A stretch of DNA of 20,111 nt from Bacteroidia bacterium (GCA_905373625.1 CAJPTS010000008.1:1-20111); one strand, 5' to 3'; counted from the first letter of the stretch, positions 1 through 7,174 are shown. Program-made: numbers and translations. Notes: generated by a model from the letters alone, not told the origin.

Positions 1-35
1 CAAGTTCAAAGTAAAACCCAGATTCTAATCGCCTC

Positions 36-52
36 GCGTGTACTTCGTACCT
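36..52 (+). repeat. Dispersed intergenic repeat core, copy 1
   Basis: GCGTGTACTTCGTACCT. It is identical to 9750-9766 and differs by one base from 167-183. Downstream similarity to copy 3 continues patchily, both reaching a CAACGCCCA string followed by AAA (68-76 here, about 9814-9822 there). Confidence 0.65.
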
Positions 53-166
53 AAATTTGTTGCCCGCAACGCCCAGAAATCGTTATAAATCAATGCCTTC
101 GTAGGGGCGAGGCACGCCCTTCCTCAGAGACGAAAGACGAGAGACAAATGACGAAATAAACGCTTT

Positions 167-183
167 GCGTGTACTTTGTACCT
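167..183 (+). repeat. Dispersed intergenic repeat core, copy 2
   Basis: GCGTGTACTTTGTACCT, one base different from copies 1 and 3. With copy 3 it also shares the preceding TT and the following GTACCT. CGCTTTGCG at 161-169, directly in front of this core, reappears at 9782-9790 just after copy 3. Confidence 0.6.
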
Positions 184-227
184 AGTACCTAAAAAGTTGC
201 CCGATGCTGTTAAGAAGGCTTTTGTTA

Positions 228-1616
228 TTACTTCCCGATGCAGAAGTGACGGAAAATGTTGTTAAGTATCTCTTGGGGGGGAATCGTGCCCGTAAGTTCT
301 CCTAAAAGCCGAATAATACGGCGGAGGTGAGAGGACAATAAGTCAGAAGATAGCCCAGCTTGTATTGCGTCTAAGAGCAAAAGCGTCTCCTCGCGCGCTG
401 CAGAAAGTGCTTCGAAGTGTCGAGCATTAGTAATGGCAAAGCCTCCGTCGGTTGGGAGATACTGCCGTGTTTTTTCTTCTAACCAAGCTCGTATTGCTGT
501 TTCGCCTTCGCCAGTTTTAGAACTCCAGAGTACAATATGGGCTGTCGGGTAGTGGTGCTGTACATTACGGAGTTTCTCTTGTGCACTGTTACTATCCACT
601 AAATCCGATTTTGTAAGGAGGAATAGCGGTTGTGCATCGGTAGGCAGCTTTGAGAGTAAAAGCGCAAAAGCCGCCTGAAATTGGTCACATGGCGTGTGGG
701 CTATATCTACGAGGAGTAATGCTAAGGGGCTCGCTTGTAAAAATTTCAATGTGCGTTCGATACCGAGCTGTTCGATAGTATCGCTCGTCTCGCGTATTCC
801 AGCCGTGTCTGTAAAGCGGATGGTAAGACCATTTAATAGGATCTCTCCGTGAATAGCATCGCGGGTAGTACCAGGGAGATCAGAGACTATGGCGCGATCC
901 TCTTGCAAAATGTAGTTTAATAATGCACTTTTCCCCGCATTGGGCGCGCCTGCTATGGTCACAGGAAGTCCGTTCTGTATGGCATGCCCACTGCGAAAAG
1001 TCTTGCAGAGCTTCGTTAATTCCGCATGTATACGCTCGGCAAGCTCGGCAAATTGAGCTCTTGGTACGAATTCGACGTCTTGGTCTGAAAAATCTATTTC
1101 CAGTTCTATTAGCGAAGCGAGTTCGAGCAATTTATCGCGTAGCGCCTCTACTTGCTCAGAGAGCGCCCCCTCCAGTTGTAAAAATGCTGTGCGATGTTGT
1201 GCCGCCGTACGTGAGGCGATGAGCTCATTTACGGCCTCGGCTTGTGTAAGATCTAGTTTGTTGTTGAGGTAAGCGCGGTAAGTAAATTCGCCAGGTTGAG
1301 CAGGATGTGCGCCCTCTTGTATCAGTGTATCGAGAAGGGTTTGCACAATGTAGGGGGAGCCGTGACAAGCTATCTCAGCCATATCTTCGCCCGTGTAGGA
1401 GTGGGGGGCAGCAAAAAGGGTTAAAAGGACTTGGTCAAGTACCTCGCCCGCCAAGATAATCTTACCCAATAGCGCTCGCCTAACAGGATGTGACGAAACA
1501 GAGGAGAGACTCTCGAAGTGTTGCAATGCTAGACGATGCGCGTCTTCTCCACTCAAGCGAATGAGTGCAATGGCGGCTAAATTTTCACCTGTAGCTAAAG
1601 CGACAATGGTTGACAT
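228..1616 (-). CDS. mnmE: tRNA modification GTPase MnmE (TrmE)
   Basis: MnmE works with MnmG to install the carboxymethylaminomethyl group on uridine 34 of certain tRNAs, a GTP- and folate-dependent reaction in the cytosol. The 462-residue product has the family's full length. An N-terminal folate-binding domain (about 1-120) is followed by a helical domain that is interrupted by a Ras-like G domain. G motifs are visible: GAPNAGKS at 223-230, LPGTTRD at 247-253, DTAG at 270-273 and TKSD at 335-338. The protein ends in FCIGK, the C-terminal CxGK motif whose cysteine (C459) is needed for tRNA modification. The start ATG at 1614-1616 opens the typical MSTIVALATG segment. It is divergent from the next gene and probably monocistronic here. 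Identification is secure. Confidence 0.97.
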   Translation of the reverse strand: MSTIVALATGENLAAIALIRLSGEDAHRLALQHFESLSSVSSHPVRRALLGKIILAGEVLDQVLLTLFAAPHSYTGEDMAEIACHGSPYIVQTLLDTLIQEGAHPAQPGEFTYRAYLNNKLDLTQAEAVNELIASRTAAQHRTAFLQLEGALSEQVEALRDKLLELASLIELEIDFSDQDVEFVPRAQFAELAERIHAELTKLCKTFRSGHAIQNGLPVTIAGAPNAGKSALLNYILQEDRAIVSDLPGTTRDAIHGEILLNGLTIRFTDTAGIRETSDTIEQLGIERTLKFLQASPLALLLVDIAHTPCDQFQAAFALLLSKLPTDAQPLFLLTKSDLVDSNSAQEKLRNVQHHYPTAHIVLWSSKTGEGETAIRAWLEEKTRQYLPTDGGFAITNARHFEALSAAREETLLLLDAIQAGLSSDLLSSHLRRIIRLLGELTGTIPPQEILNNIFRHFCIGK

Positions 1617-1633
1617 GCGGACAACGGCGTTTG

Positions 1634-1665
1634 ATTGTACACTCTACGAAAAAAAAGTAATTTTG
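1634..1665 (+). promoter_or_regulatory. Bacteroidota-type promoter for the 1722 gene
   Basis: TAATTTTG at 1658-1665 fits the -7 consensus TAnnTTTG exactly. ATTG at 1634-1637, 20 bases upstream, is one mismatch from the -33 TTTG. The predicted leader to the ATG at 1722 is about 50 nt. Its first two bases are shared with the opposing -7 element. Confidence 0.5.
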
Positions 1666-1683
1666 CGTTGCAAACAGCACAAA
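1652..1683 (-). promoter_or_regulatory. Bacteroidota-type promoter for mnmE
   Basis: On the minus strand TTTG (1680-1683) is followed after 20 bases by TACTTTTT (1652-1659), one base from TAnnTTTG. The leader to the mnmE ATG would be roughly 30 nt. It is interleaved with the outward promoter on the plus strand. Confidence 0.45.
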
Positions 1684-1721
1684 AAAGGCTCTTGGCGAAA
1701 CTTATTTAACGCAAAGGTAAA

Positions 1722-2330
1722 ATGAAAGCGGTAATCCAGACGGTCTTGTCTATCACAGCGGCAATATTGCTCTATTTTCTCATTTCTAGTATCATGGCTC
1801 CTATTGACTTCACACAGGAAAAAGAGCATCGCTACAATGCAACTATAGCAAGACTCAAAGATATTCGTACGGCGCAAGTGGCTTTCCGTTCGGAGCATCA
1901 CCACTACACCTCGAGTTTTGACTCCCTGATCAATTTTGTCAAGAACGACTCTTTCAGAGTTGTACGTCAGATCGGTTCTTTAGACGACTCGGCGGCGGTG
2001 GCAGAGGGACGCGTATCGCGCGATACGGTGTCTGTTTGTGTTCGCGATAGCCTTTTCAAACGCTCGGGCTTTGTCTTAGATTCGCTCCGCTATGTTCCAT
2101 TTACAAACGGGCGCGCTACATTTGACATGGCGGCAGGCGAGGTTAAGACAGGCTCTAAGGTCATTGTGCAAGTATTCGAAGCCAGCGTTACCAACAAGGT
2201 TCTTTTGGCGGGGCTTGATAAACAAGAGATTATCAACCTAGACGACGTGGCTAGTCAGCTCAATCGTTTCCCTGGTCTCAAAGTAGGTTCATTAACCGAA
2301 GCGACCAACAACGCGGGGAACTGGGAGTAG
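1722..2330 (+). CDS. Conserved one-helix membrane protein, pseudopilin-like layout
   Basis: A 202-residue protein of unknown function that resembles a conserved Bacteroidota family. Residues about 4-26 form one hydrophobic helix. It is followed by a charged helical stretch (about 31-58) with the pattern RLKDIRTAQVAFRSEHHHYT and then SFDSLINFVKND, and after that a mostly beta C-terminal region. This order (N-terminal helix, amphipathic helix, a 'Y-T-SFDSL' turn) recalls type II secretion pseudopilins, but I see no prepilin peptidase site, so it is more likely a plain membrane-anchored protein with its C-terminal part in the periplasm. It lies 46 bp upstream of the DUF3822-type gene on the same strand, which suggests co-transcription. 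Function is not known; the pilin resemblance is inference. Confidence 0.75.
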   Translation: MKAVIQTVLSITAAILLYFLISSIMAPIDFTQEKEHRYNATIARLKDIRTAQVAFRSEHHHYTSSFDSLINFVKNDSFRVVRQIGSLDDSAAVAEGRVSRDTVSVCVRDSLFKRSGFVLDSLRYVPFTNGRATFDMAAGEVKTGSKVIVQVFEASVTNKVLLAGLDKQEIINLDDVASQLNRFPGLKVGSLTEATNNAGNWE

Positions 2331-2376
2331 GGTGTTAGGCACGCCCTAACTCTTACTGCCTTGCCGTCCTTCACTA

Positions 2377-3252
2377 ATGCGCAGCGTCTCTTTACTAGAC
2401 GAAACGTTTGACCCAGGGCAGGCAAGCGTATATGATCTTTTACTCGCCCCACATCGCAGGGGAATTGACGTTGCCGTGCATGATAGTGTACGAAAGAAGT
2501 TTATCGTCTTCATTGAGTATACTTACGTAGTAAGCGATGACACAGAATGGCGCGATGCCTTTTCCGCTCTTCTTAAGACGTACTCGTGGCTCGCAGCGCG
2601 TTTTCATAGTGTCCGCGTGGGGTGGCGTGGGAGGAATTACACACTAGTCCCTAAGCCGCTTTTCGTACCCGCAGAGGCAAAATTATTGCTCGAACGCCTC
2701 TCTTATGTAGGAGAGTTGGAGGCGCTTTATTACAATCGTGTAACAGATGACACGAATTTGCTATTTGCCATCCCTAGCGAGCTTATCAATGCGCTTTTGC
2801 ATACCTTCTCGCATTTTACTGTACTGCATCAGGAAGCTACACTTTTGCGAGTAGGCTTACAACACTTCCGAAAATCTTCTTGCCTCTCTCTCTACCTTTT
2901 GCAGGATTTTGTCAGTGCAACCCTCTTTCAGAGTGGGTGTATTTTGCGGCATACTTGTTTTAATGCGGTAACTCCCGAAGATGTGCTATACTACGTTGCT
3001 GCTCTGATAGATGCAGCGAAAGCGCCGCAAGGTATTACTTATAAAATAATAGGGAAGGGCTTACAAGCCGAGATAGGACTCCCTGCCCACCCCGCAAATG
3101 AGCTCACGGCTCTTGCAGCCGATACTTTGATCCGAGAGTATTATACTCGTTATGACCACAGTCTGGCGCTGACGGGACACAGCTTTGTTTACAGCATAGA
3201 GCCCCATAAAGAGAGGGCGCTGGGGTTGTTCAGCTTAATCATTACAGATTAA
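2377..3252 (+). CDS. DUF3822-family protein
   Basis: A 291-residue soluble protein with no signal peptide or membrane segment. It resembles the Bacteroidota family DUF3822, judged from the opening region and the segment CFNAVTPEDVLYYVAALID near residues 190-210, where family members typically carry TPEDxxYY. The family has no established biochemical role. From memory it is often next to the 16S rRNA methyltransferase gene rsmD in other Bacteroidota, but rsmD does not follow here; the next gene is a convergent peroxiredoxin. The start ATG at 2377 follows the upstream gene by 46 bp and has no strong Shine-Dalgarno, as is usual in this window. The family assignment is by recollection of motifs, not by a search. 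Confidence 0.75.
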   Translation: MRSVSLLDETFDPGQASVYDLLLAPHRRGIDVAVHDSVRKKFIVFIEYTYVVSDDTEWRDAFSALLKTYSWLAARFHSVRVGWRGRNYTLVPKPLFVPAEAKLLLERLSYVGELEALYYNRVTDDTNLLFAIPSELINALLHTFSHFTVLHQEATLLRVGLQHFRKSSCLSLYLLQDFVSATLFQSGCILRHTCFNAVTPEDVLYYVAALIDAAKAPQGITYKIIGKGLQAEIGLPAHPANELTALAADTLIREYYTRYDHSLALTGHSFVYSIEPHKERALGLFSLIITD

Positions 3253-3345
3253 GCGTATCATAAATCTGCTATCTTGTGAAAAAAAGAGGATGTCTAATTT
3301 TTATTTTGGTACACCCTCCCAACTCCGACAAAGCGTACTTCTGTA

Positions 3346-3999
3346 CTATTCTACTCTCGTCTTTACGAGATAGAAATCTACCATCCCTGGTTTCTTGTCG
3401 GCCAGTTTTTCATCTACACCTTTCATAGTCTCGGGGGCGTGTTCCACAACCTCACATCCTGGTTGCCAATCTAGCGGCGTAGCTACAGGAGCTCGGTCGG
3501 TTAATTGAAGCGCCTTGAGCGCACGCAAGATCTCGTCCATATTCCGTCCTACATTCAGCGGATAGTAGAGGATGAGACGTATCACCCGTTTCGGGTCAAT
3601 AAAATACACAGCACGTACCGCTACCGTAGAGGCTACGCCGAGTTGCACCATCCCATAAAGATTTGCAACCTCCATTTTTATGTCCGCGATGATCGGGAAG
3701 TTGAATCGTACGCCCGTTCGCTCCTCCACATTTCGTACCCATGCGAGGTGCGAAAAAATACTGTCGATACTCAAGCCCAGTAACTTCGTGTTGAGGGCAT
3801 CAAACTCTGGTTTGCGCTTTGCAAAGCCCGACATCTCGGTGGTGCAGACGGGTGTAAAATCCGCAGGGTGGGAGAAAAGTATTACCCAACTGTCTTTTCC
3901 GTAATCCGAAAGGGTAAGCCAACCTTCTGTAGTCTTGGCTGTAAAATCTGGCGCGAGGTCGCCTAATAAAGGCATCCGACTGATTTCTTGATTATCCAT
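3346..3999 (-). CDS. Peroxiredoxin, Prx6-like (1-Cys type)
   Basis: A thiol peroxidase that reduces hydrogen peroxide and organic hydroperoxides in the cytosol. The 217-residue length and the motif PADFTPVCTTE (peroxidatic Cys52, Thr49) mark the AhpC/TSA superfamily. The following DSIFSHLAWVRNVEERTG and the arginine in VAVRAVYFIDP, about 77 residues after the Cys, are typical of the Prx6 subfamily. The long C-terminal arm (about 165-217) also fits Prx6. One further cysteine (Cys182, PGCEVV) sits in this arm and could form a disulfide or simply be incidental. The gene is downstream of rpmH on the same strand but separated by a terminator and has its own candidate promoter, so it is probably monocistronic. 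The electron donor is not evident from context. Confidence 0.93.
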   Translation of the reverse strand: MDNQEISRMPLLGDLAPDFTAKTTEGWLTLSDYGKDSWVILFSHPADFTPVCTTEMSGFAKRKPEFDALNTKLLGLSIDSIFSHLAWVRNVEERTGVRFNFPIIADIKMEVANLYGMVQLGVASTVAVRAVYFIDPKRVIRLILYYPLNVGRNMDEILRALKALQLTDRAPVATPLDWQPGCEVVEHAPETMKGVDEKLADKKPGMVDFYLVKTRVE

Positions 4000-4083
4000 C
4001 TAATATTCTTTTTTTAGCCGAATGGGGAATTTTGATATACGAACAAGAGCAGAAATAAAAAGTTCACTCCAGTACCATGAAAT

Positions 4084-4091
4084 CAAAGGTA
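4084..4091 (-). promoter_or_regulatory. Candidate -7 element for the peroxiredoxin gene
   Basis: Read on the minus strand this is TACCTTTG, an exact TAnnTTTG match about 85 nt before the peroxiredoxin ATG. No good TTTG is found at the usual -33 distance, because that place is occupied by the T-run and hairpin of the rpmH terminator. Confidence 0.35.
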
Positions 4092-4100
4092 GATTTGCTA

Positions 4101-4137
4101 AAATAAAAAACGCACAGTACTGTATTCGTACCGTGCG
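4101..4137 (-). terminator. Intrinsic terminator of rpmH
   Basis: On the minus strand CGCACGGTAC (4137-4128) and GTACTGTGCG (4120-4111) pair over 10 bp with one G-U pair around a 7-nt loop, then TTTTTT and further T-rich sequence (4110-4101). It starts 26 nt past the rpmH stop codon. The G-U pair forms only in the minus-strand RNA; the plus-strand copy would have an A-C mismatch, and there the A-run would precede the hairpin. Confidence 0.8.
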
Positions 4138-4162
4138 CTCGTAATGCTATTTAGCTTGCGGA

Positions 4163-4324
4163 CTAATGACGACGCAAGTTATATTCGTCAGATACCGTGA
4201 GCTTCTTGCGTCCTTTACGGCGACGTGCTGCCAATACTCGACGACCGTTAGCCGTAGACATACGTTCACGGAAACCATGTTTATTCTTTCTCTTTCTTAC
4301 CGAAGGCTGGAATGTCTGTTTCAT
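4163..4324 (-). CDS. rpmH: 50S ribosomal protein L34
   Basis: A 53-codon gene for the smallest large-subunit ribosomal protein. The product begins MKQTFQPSVRKRKNKHGFRE, continues RMSTANGRRVLAARRRKGRK and ends YNLRRH; the TFQPS, HGFR and GRRVLAARRRKGR blocks are the L34 signature. It is very basic, as expected for an rRNA-binding protein. The ATG is at 4322-4324 and the TAG at 4163-4165. Many bacteria place rnpA directly downstream of rpmH, but here a terminator follows and then a peroxiredoxin, so rpmH stands alone with its own promoter. Identification is secure from the sequence. Confidence 0.97.
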   Translation of the reverse strand: MKQTFQPSVRKRKNKHGFRERMSTANGRRVLAARRRKGRKKLTVSDEYNLRRH

Positions 4325-4376
4325 CTCTTTATACTCTTACAATTCTCCACTTACCGCTCTCGCGCAATAACAGCCA

Positions 4377-4408
4377 CAAAAGTAGTTATTTTTATACAGA
4401 CATAAAAA
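4377..4408 (-). promoter_or_regulatory. Promoter of rpmH
   Basis: On the minus strand TACTTTTG (4384-4377) is an exact TAnnTTTG -7 element. A TTTTT block (4408-4404) lies 19 bases upstream in the -33 position, close to the consensus TTTG. The predicted leader is about 45 nt. Confidence 0.55.
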
Positions 4409-4487
4409 CACAGCGCATCTGTCATTTCTTTGCAAATGCGACAATAAGCAGATAAATAGAAATGGCTATCTTCGCATTGTGATATAA

Positions 4488-4610
4488 ATGCGCTACTCGT
4501 TCCATGGCTTAGACAACAAGTTAGTTTCAAAACGGAAAAATGAAGGCGAAGTCAGTGGACGTAAATTAGGTTGGTTCATGCGTAATACAGTTAATATACC
4601 TGCGAGTTAG
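4488..4610 (+). CDS. Doubtful small ORF of 40 residues
   Basis: An ATG-started frame of 40 codons plus TAG lies 12 bp upstream of the next gene on the same strand. The peptide starts MRYSFHGLDNK and ends NTVNIPAS; it is basic and soluble with no recognisable domain. A weak -7-like TATCTTCG (one mismatch) lies shortly upstream near 4468, with no good -33. It could be a leader peptide, a small protein, or chance; no database recognition and no clear ribosome binding site support it. Confidence 0.2.
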   Translation: MRYSFHGLDNKLVSKRKNEGEVSGRKLGWFMRNTVNIPAS

Positions 4611-4622
4611 AAAAACAATTTG

Positions 4623-5342
4623 ATGCCTTACCGTAGACTTCCCAATACAGATTTAGCACGTTTGCGTGCAATGAAGACCGCCTATAGCATGGGACGCGAG
4701 CTGCACCCCACCGAGTTGGCTTTTACGCAGAGTACCTATACGAAACTAGAGCTCTTTATCAATTCGTTTGAGACGGCTGTGCAACTGTATCACGACGCCT
4801 ATAAGCGTCAAGCGGAAAGTAGTGCAAAATATGTTCCCATTGCGCAGCGAGCACGGTTGTATGTTTCACACTTTATTCAGGTGGTAAACATGGCAATCGC
4901 GCGCGGAGAGTTGAAAGCAAACGTCCGCGAGTATTACAATCTGCCCATAGATGAGGGGAAATTACCTTCTTTGACATCAGATCAAGAAGTGATAGAATGG
5001 GGGCAAAATATTATACGGGGTGAGTTCCAGCGTACTAGTGAGGGGCGTCCGCCCATTATGAATCCTACAATAGCGCTTGTAAAAGTACACTACGAGAAGT
5101 TTATAGATCAGTATACGCGGCATCGGGTACTCCAACAAAACACGAGCCGAACCCGCTCCGAACTGGATGCTCTGCGCGAGACGGCCGACCAGATAATTCT
5201 TTCTATTTGGGACGAGGTGGAGGAGCATTTTGAGCATCTTACACCTGTCGATGCACGTGAACGCGCCACACAATACGGGATTGTCTATGTCTTCCGCAAG
5301 AACGAACGGCGGGAGAACGAAAGGAGTCCGCTTGTCCATTAA
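4623..5342 (+). CDS. Conserved Bacteroidota protein of unknown function
   Basis: A 239-residue soluble protein beginning MPYRRLPNTDLARLRAMKTA. From memory this opening is shared by an uncharacterised family in Bacteroidota. The content is mainly helical and charged. A long helical stretch (about 35-115) contains RARLYVSHFIQVVNMAI, followed by EVIEWGQNIIRGE, and a further likely coiled-coil helix spans about 165-205. The sequence ends in YGIVYVFRKNERRENERSP. There are no signal peptide, membrane segment or catalytic motifs that I can name. The start at 4623 is the ATG; a TTG at 4620 would add one residue and is less likely. Neighbours (rpmH divergent, a TolC-type gene downstream) give no hint of function. 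Confidence 0.8.
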   Translation: MPYRRLPNTDLARLRAMKTAYSMGRELHPTELAFTQSTYTKLELFINSFETAVQLYHDAYKRQAESSAKYVPIAQRARLYVSHFIQVVNMAIARGELKANVREYYNLPIDEGKLPSLTSDQEVIEWGQNIIRGEFQRTSEGRPPIMNPTIALVKVHYEKFIDQYTRHRVLQQNTSRTRSELDALRETADQIILSIWDEVEEHFEHLTPVDARERATQYGIVYVFRKNERRENERSPLVH

Positions 5343-5624
5343 TCGGCTTCCTATTCTTTGCTTATTGCGCTTGCTTACAAATACCTAACCAGTTACAACG
5401 GGGTTTATTTCGTCGTAAGCGTGTACGTGTAGTGAGAGATAAATTCTCCTTCGAGCGGTCAGCATTCCTGTCCATTATCGGACACCTGTTCGCTTTTATA
5501 TCCTATCTACTTTAGAAGTACCCCCCCGTAGTAACAGTAACCATACGGCTTTCAAACGCCCTCCTAGGTTCTTTACTCCCGTGGCATTTTATTCGTTGTG
5601 TTAGGTTAGTAAGAATTGAAGCAG
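5343..5624. other. Gap between hypothetical gene and TolC-type gene
   Basis: These 282 bases hold no RNA gene or ORF that I can support. TACTTTAG near 5509 is one mismatch from a Bacteroidota -7 element but lacks a -33. A short hairpin TGTCC-ATTATC-GGACA lies near 5470 without a proper T-run. A run of seven C follows at about 5521. Confidence 0.5.
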
Positions 5625-7100
5625 ATGGTCAAAAAAATATACGTCATAATATTTGGGTTACTCTTCGTACTACCCACACGCGCAACAGTTCGCGATTTTC
5701 GTATGCAAGAGGCTATTTTGTTGGCTCGCACACAGTCGGTTTCAGCCGCGACCTCTCGCAATCAATTACGCGCCGCCTACTGGCGTTACGTGGCTAACCG
5801 CGCCACCCTCCTCCCCGAGGTCTCTTTTGCAAGTACACTGCCCGATTTTAAGAGTGGCTATAACCTTCAGCAGAATTCACAAGGGCATTATGACTTCATT
5901 CGCACGAATGTGATGCGGCTGAGTGGCGAGCTGTCCGTGGTGCAAAACATCCCGTGGACGGGGGGAACAATCGGTCTTTTAACTTCGCTCGAGCGTGTGG
6001 CTACGTATGGCTCTAGTAGGTCACAACAGCAGTTCCTCAGCGTGCCCGTAAGCTTAACACTCACGCAACCTATTTTTGGCGTTAATACATTTAAGTGGGA
6101 GAATAAAATTGAGCCTATTCGTTACAAGGAAGCGCAACAGAACTATATGAACGAAGTGGAACAAACCACTCGCGAGGCTATAAAACGTTACTTTGACCTG
6201 CTGATAGCACAGGAGACGCTCAGCTCGTCGCAACAGAACGAAGTTAATGCGCAGAAGCTGTACGAGATAGCTAAAGTCCGTCGGCAGAATGGAGAGATCT
6301 CGTTAAATGACGAGCGGCGTCTGCAACTCAATCTGCTGCAAGCCGTTTCTGCCCGCACGTCTGACGAGACCAATTGGCGTGCACAACTCTTTCGTTTACA
6401 GAGTTATTTAGGTTTGGCGAGTGGCGATACCCTCGTAGCGAGTCTGCCAGAGATGATAAAACATAACCCGATGCAATTTGATGAAGTGTATTCGTACGCC
6501 ACGACGAACCACTCTCTTCAACGTTACGTGGCTCGTAGAAGACTAGAAGCAGATTATGCTGTAGCCAAAGCTAAAGGGCAACGCTACGGAATAGATCTTT
6601 TTGCTAGCGTAGGATACACGGGAAAGGACGAAACCTTGGGTAAGAGTTATGAAAATTTGATAGATAATCAGACAGTACGCATCGGGGTACGCGTGCCCAT
6701 TTTGGACTGGGGGAAGCGCAAAGGCGATGTGAAGACAGCCGAGTGGAATCGGGAGGTGGTCGAGACTCAGCTCCAGCGCGAAATACAGAGCTTTGAACAA
6801 GATATCTACATCTTGGTGGAGCGTTACAATAATCAGCAGTTTCAACTGCAAGTTGCAGAGCAGTCAGACTCTATAGCACAGCTCCGCTACCAGACCTCGA
6901 TCGAAGTCTTTCTCTTGGGTAAAATCGGCGTGCTAGAGCTGAATGATGCACAACAGTCGAAGGACAATGCTCGTATTGCACGTATCAGACAATTGTGGCA
7001 ATTCTGGGACTACTTTTATCGCATTCGCGCACTGACCTTACATGACTTTACTGGGAGCTTACCGCTCGACAACGAAATAGAAGAAATCGTACGTCGCTGA
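5625..7100 (+). CDS. TolC-family outer membrane channel protein
   Basis: Outer membrane factor of the TolC type: trimers form a beta-barrel and periplasmic tunnel through which efflux or secretion systems export substrates. The 491-residue product starts with a signal peptide (MVKKIYVIIFGLLFVLPTRA, then TVRDF). Long helical repeats with MQEAILLARTQSV near the start, and a second set after residue about 280 containing VRVPILDWGKRKGDVKTAEW, are typical of the duplicated outer membrane efflux domain. The ATG at 5625 is preferred because the signal peptide starts there; an in-frame TTG at 5616 would add three residues. No adaptor or inner membrane pump gene is adjacent, so its partners are elsewhere and the substrate is unknown. 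The next gene, tgt, follows after 74 bp. Confidence 0.88.
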   Translation: MVKKIYVIIFGLLFVLPTRATVRDFRMQEAILLARTQSVSAATSRNQLRAAYWRYVANRATLLPEVSFASTLPDFKSGYNLQQNSQGHYDFIRTNVMRLSGELSVVQNIPWTGGTIGLLTSLERVATYGSSRSQQQFLSVPVSLTLTQPIFGVNTFKWENKIEPIRYKEAQQNYMNEVEQTTREAIKRYFDLLIAQETLSSSQQNEVNAQKLYEIAKVRRQNGEISLNDERRLQLNLLQAVSARTSDETNWRAQLFRLQSYLGLASGDTLVASLPEMIKHNPMQFDEVYSYATTNHSLQRYVARRRLEADYAVAKAKGQRYGIDLFASVGYTGKDETLGKSYENLIDNQTVRIGVRVPILDWGKRKGDVKTAEWNREVVETQLQREIQSFEQDIYILVERYNNQQFQLQVAEQSDSIAQLRYQTSIEVFLLGKIGVLELNDAQQSKDNARIARIRQLWQFWDYFYRIRALTLHDFTGSLPLDNEIEEIVRR

Positions 7101-7107
7101 AAGACAC

Positions 7108-7115
7108 TACCTTTG
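7108..7115 (+). promoter_or_regulatory. Candidate -7 element upstream of tgt
   Basis: TACCTTTG matches TAnnTTTG exactly and lies eight bases after the upstream stop codon, giving a leader of about 55 nt. No TTTG is present at the -33 distance, so it may be fortuitous or weak. Confidence 0.3.
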
Positions 7116-7162
7116 TGCTAGGCACTGCGAGAGGGACGCCTCTTTGCATTCCTATTTTATAG

Positions 7163-7169
7163 AAGGAGG
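7163..7169 (+). promoter_or_regulatory. Shine-Dalgarno that fixes the TTG start of tgt
   Basis: AAGGAGG lies five bases before TTG at 7175-7177. It is the strongest ribosome binding site in the window and supports a non-ATG start, because the first internal Met (residue 33) falls inside a conserved segment of the enzyme. Confidence 0.8.
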
Positions 7170-7174
7170 TAGGT

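Larger units (their letters stand above)
1..227. other. Intergenic repeat-rich region at left edge
   Basis: No gene is supported here. The stretch lies downstream of mnmE and carries two copies of a 17-bp repeat core (36-52 and 167-183), the string TTGCCCGCAACGCC at 60-73 that recurs in a hairpin at 18884-18915, and AGGCACGCCCT at 110-120 that recurs at 2338-2348. Between about 126 and 155 there is a low-complexity run of imperfect AGACGA units. I found no convincing intrinsic terminator for mnmE. The region looks like accumulated non-coding repeat DNA. Confidence 0.6.

Noticed and set aside
2335..2351. Hairpin GTTAGG-CACGC-CCTAAC between the one-helix and DUF3822 genes
   Set aside because: The stem is only 6 bp with no T-run behind it, so it is not called a terminator. 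It is mentioned only as a possible relative of the palindromic repeats.
3253..3345. Shared terminator between the convergent DUF3822 and peroxiredoxin genes
   Set aside because: The 93-bp gap has A- and T-runs and a small GTACTTCTGTAC palindrome, but no stem directly followed by a T-run on either strand.
4166..4405. 79-codon plus-strand frame over rpmH
   Set aside because: It is antisense to the clear L34 gene and its promoter.
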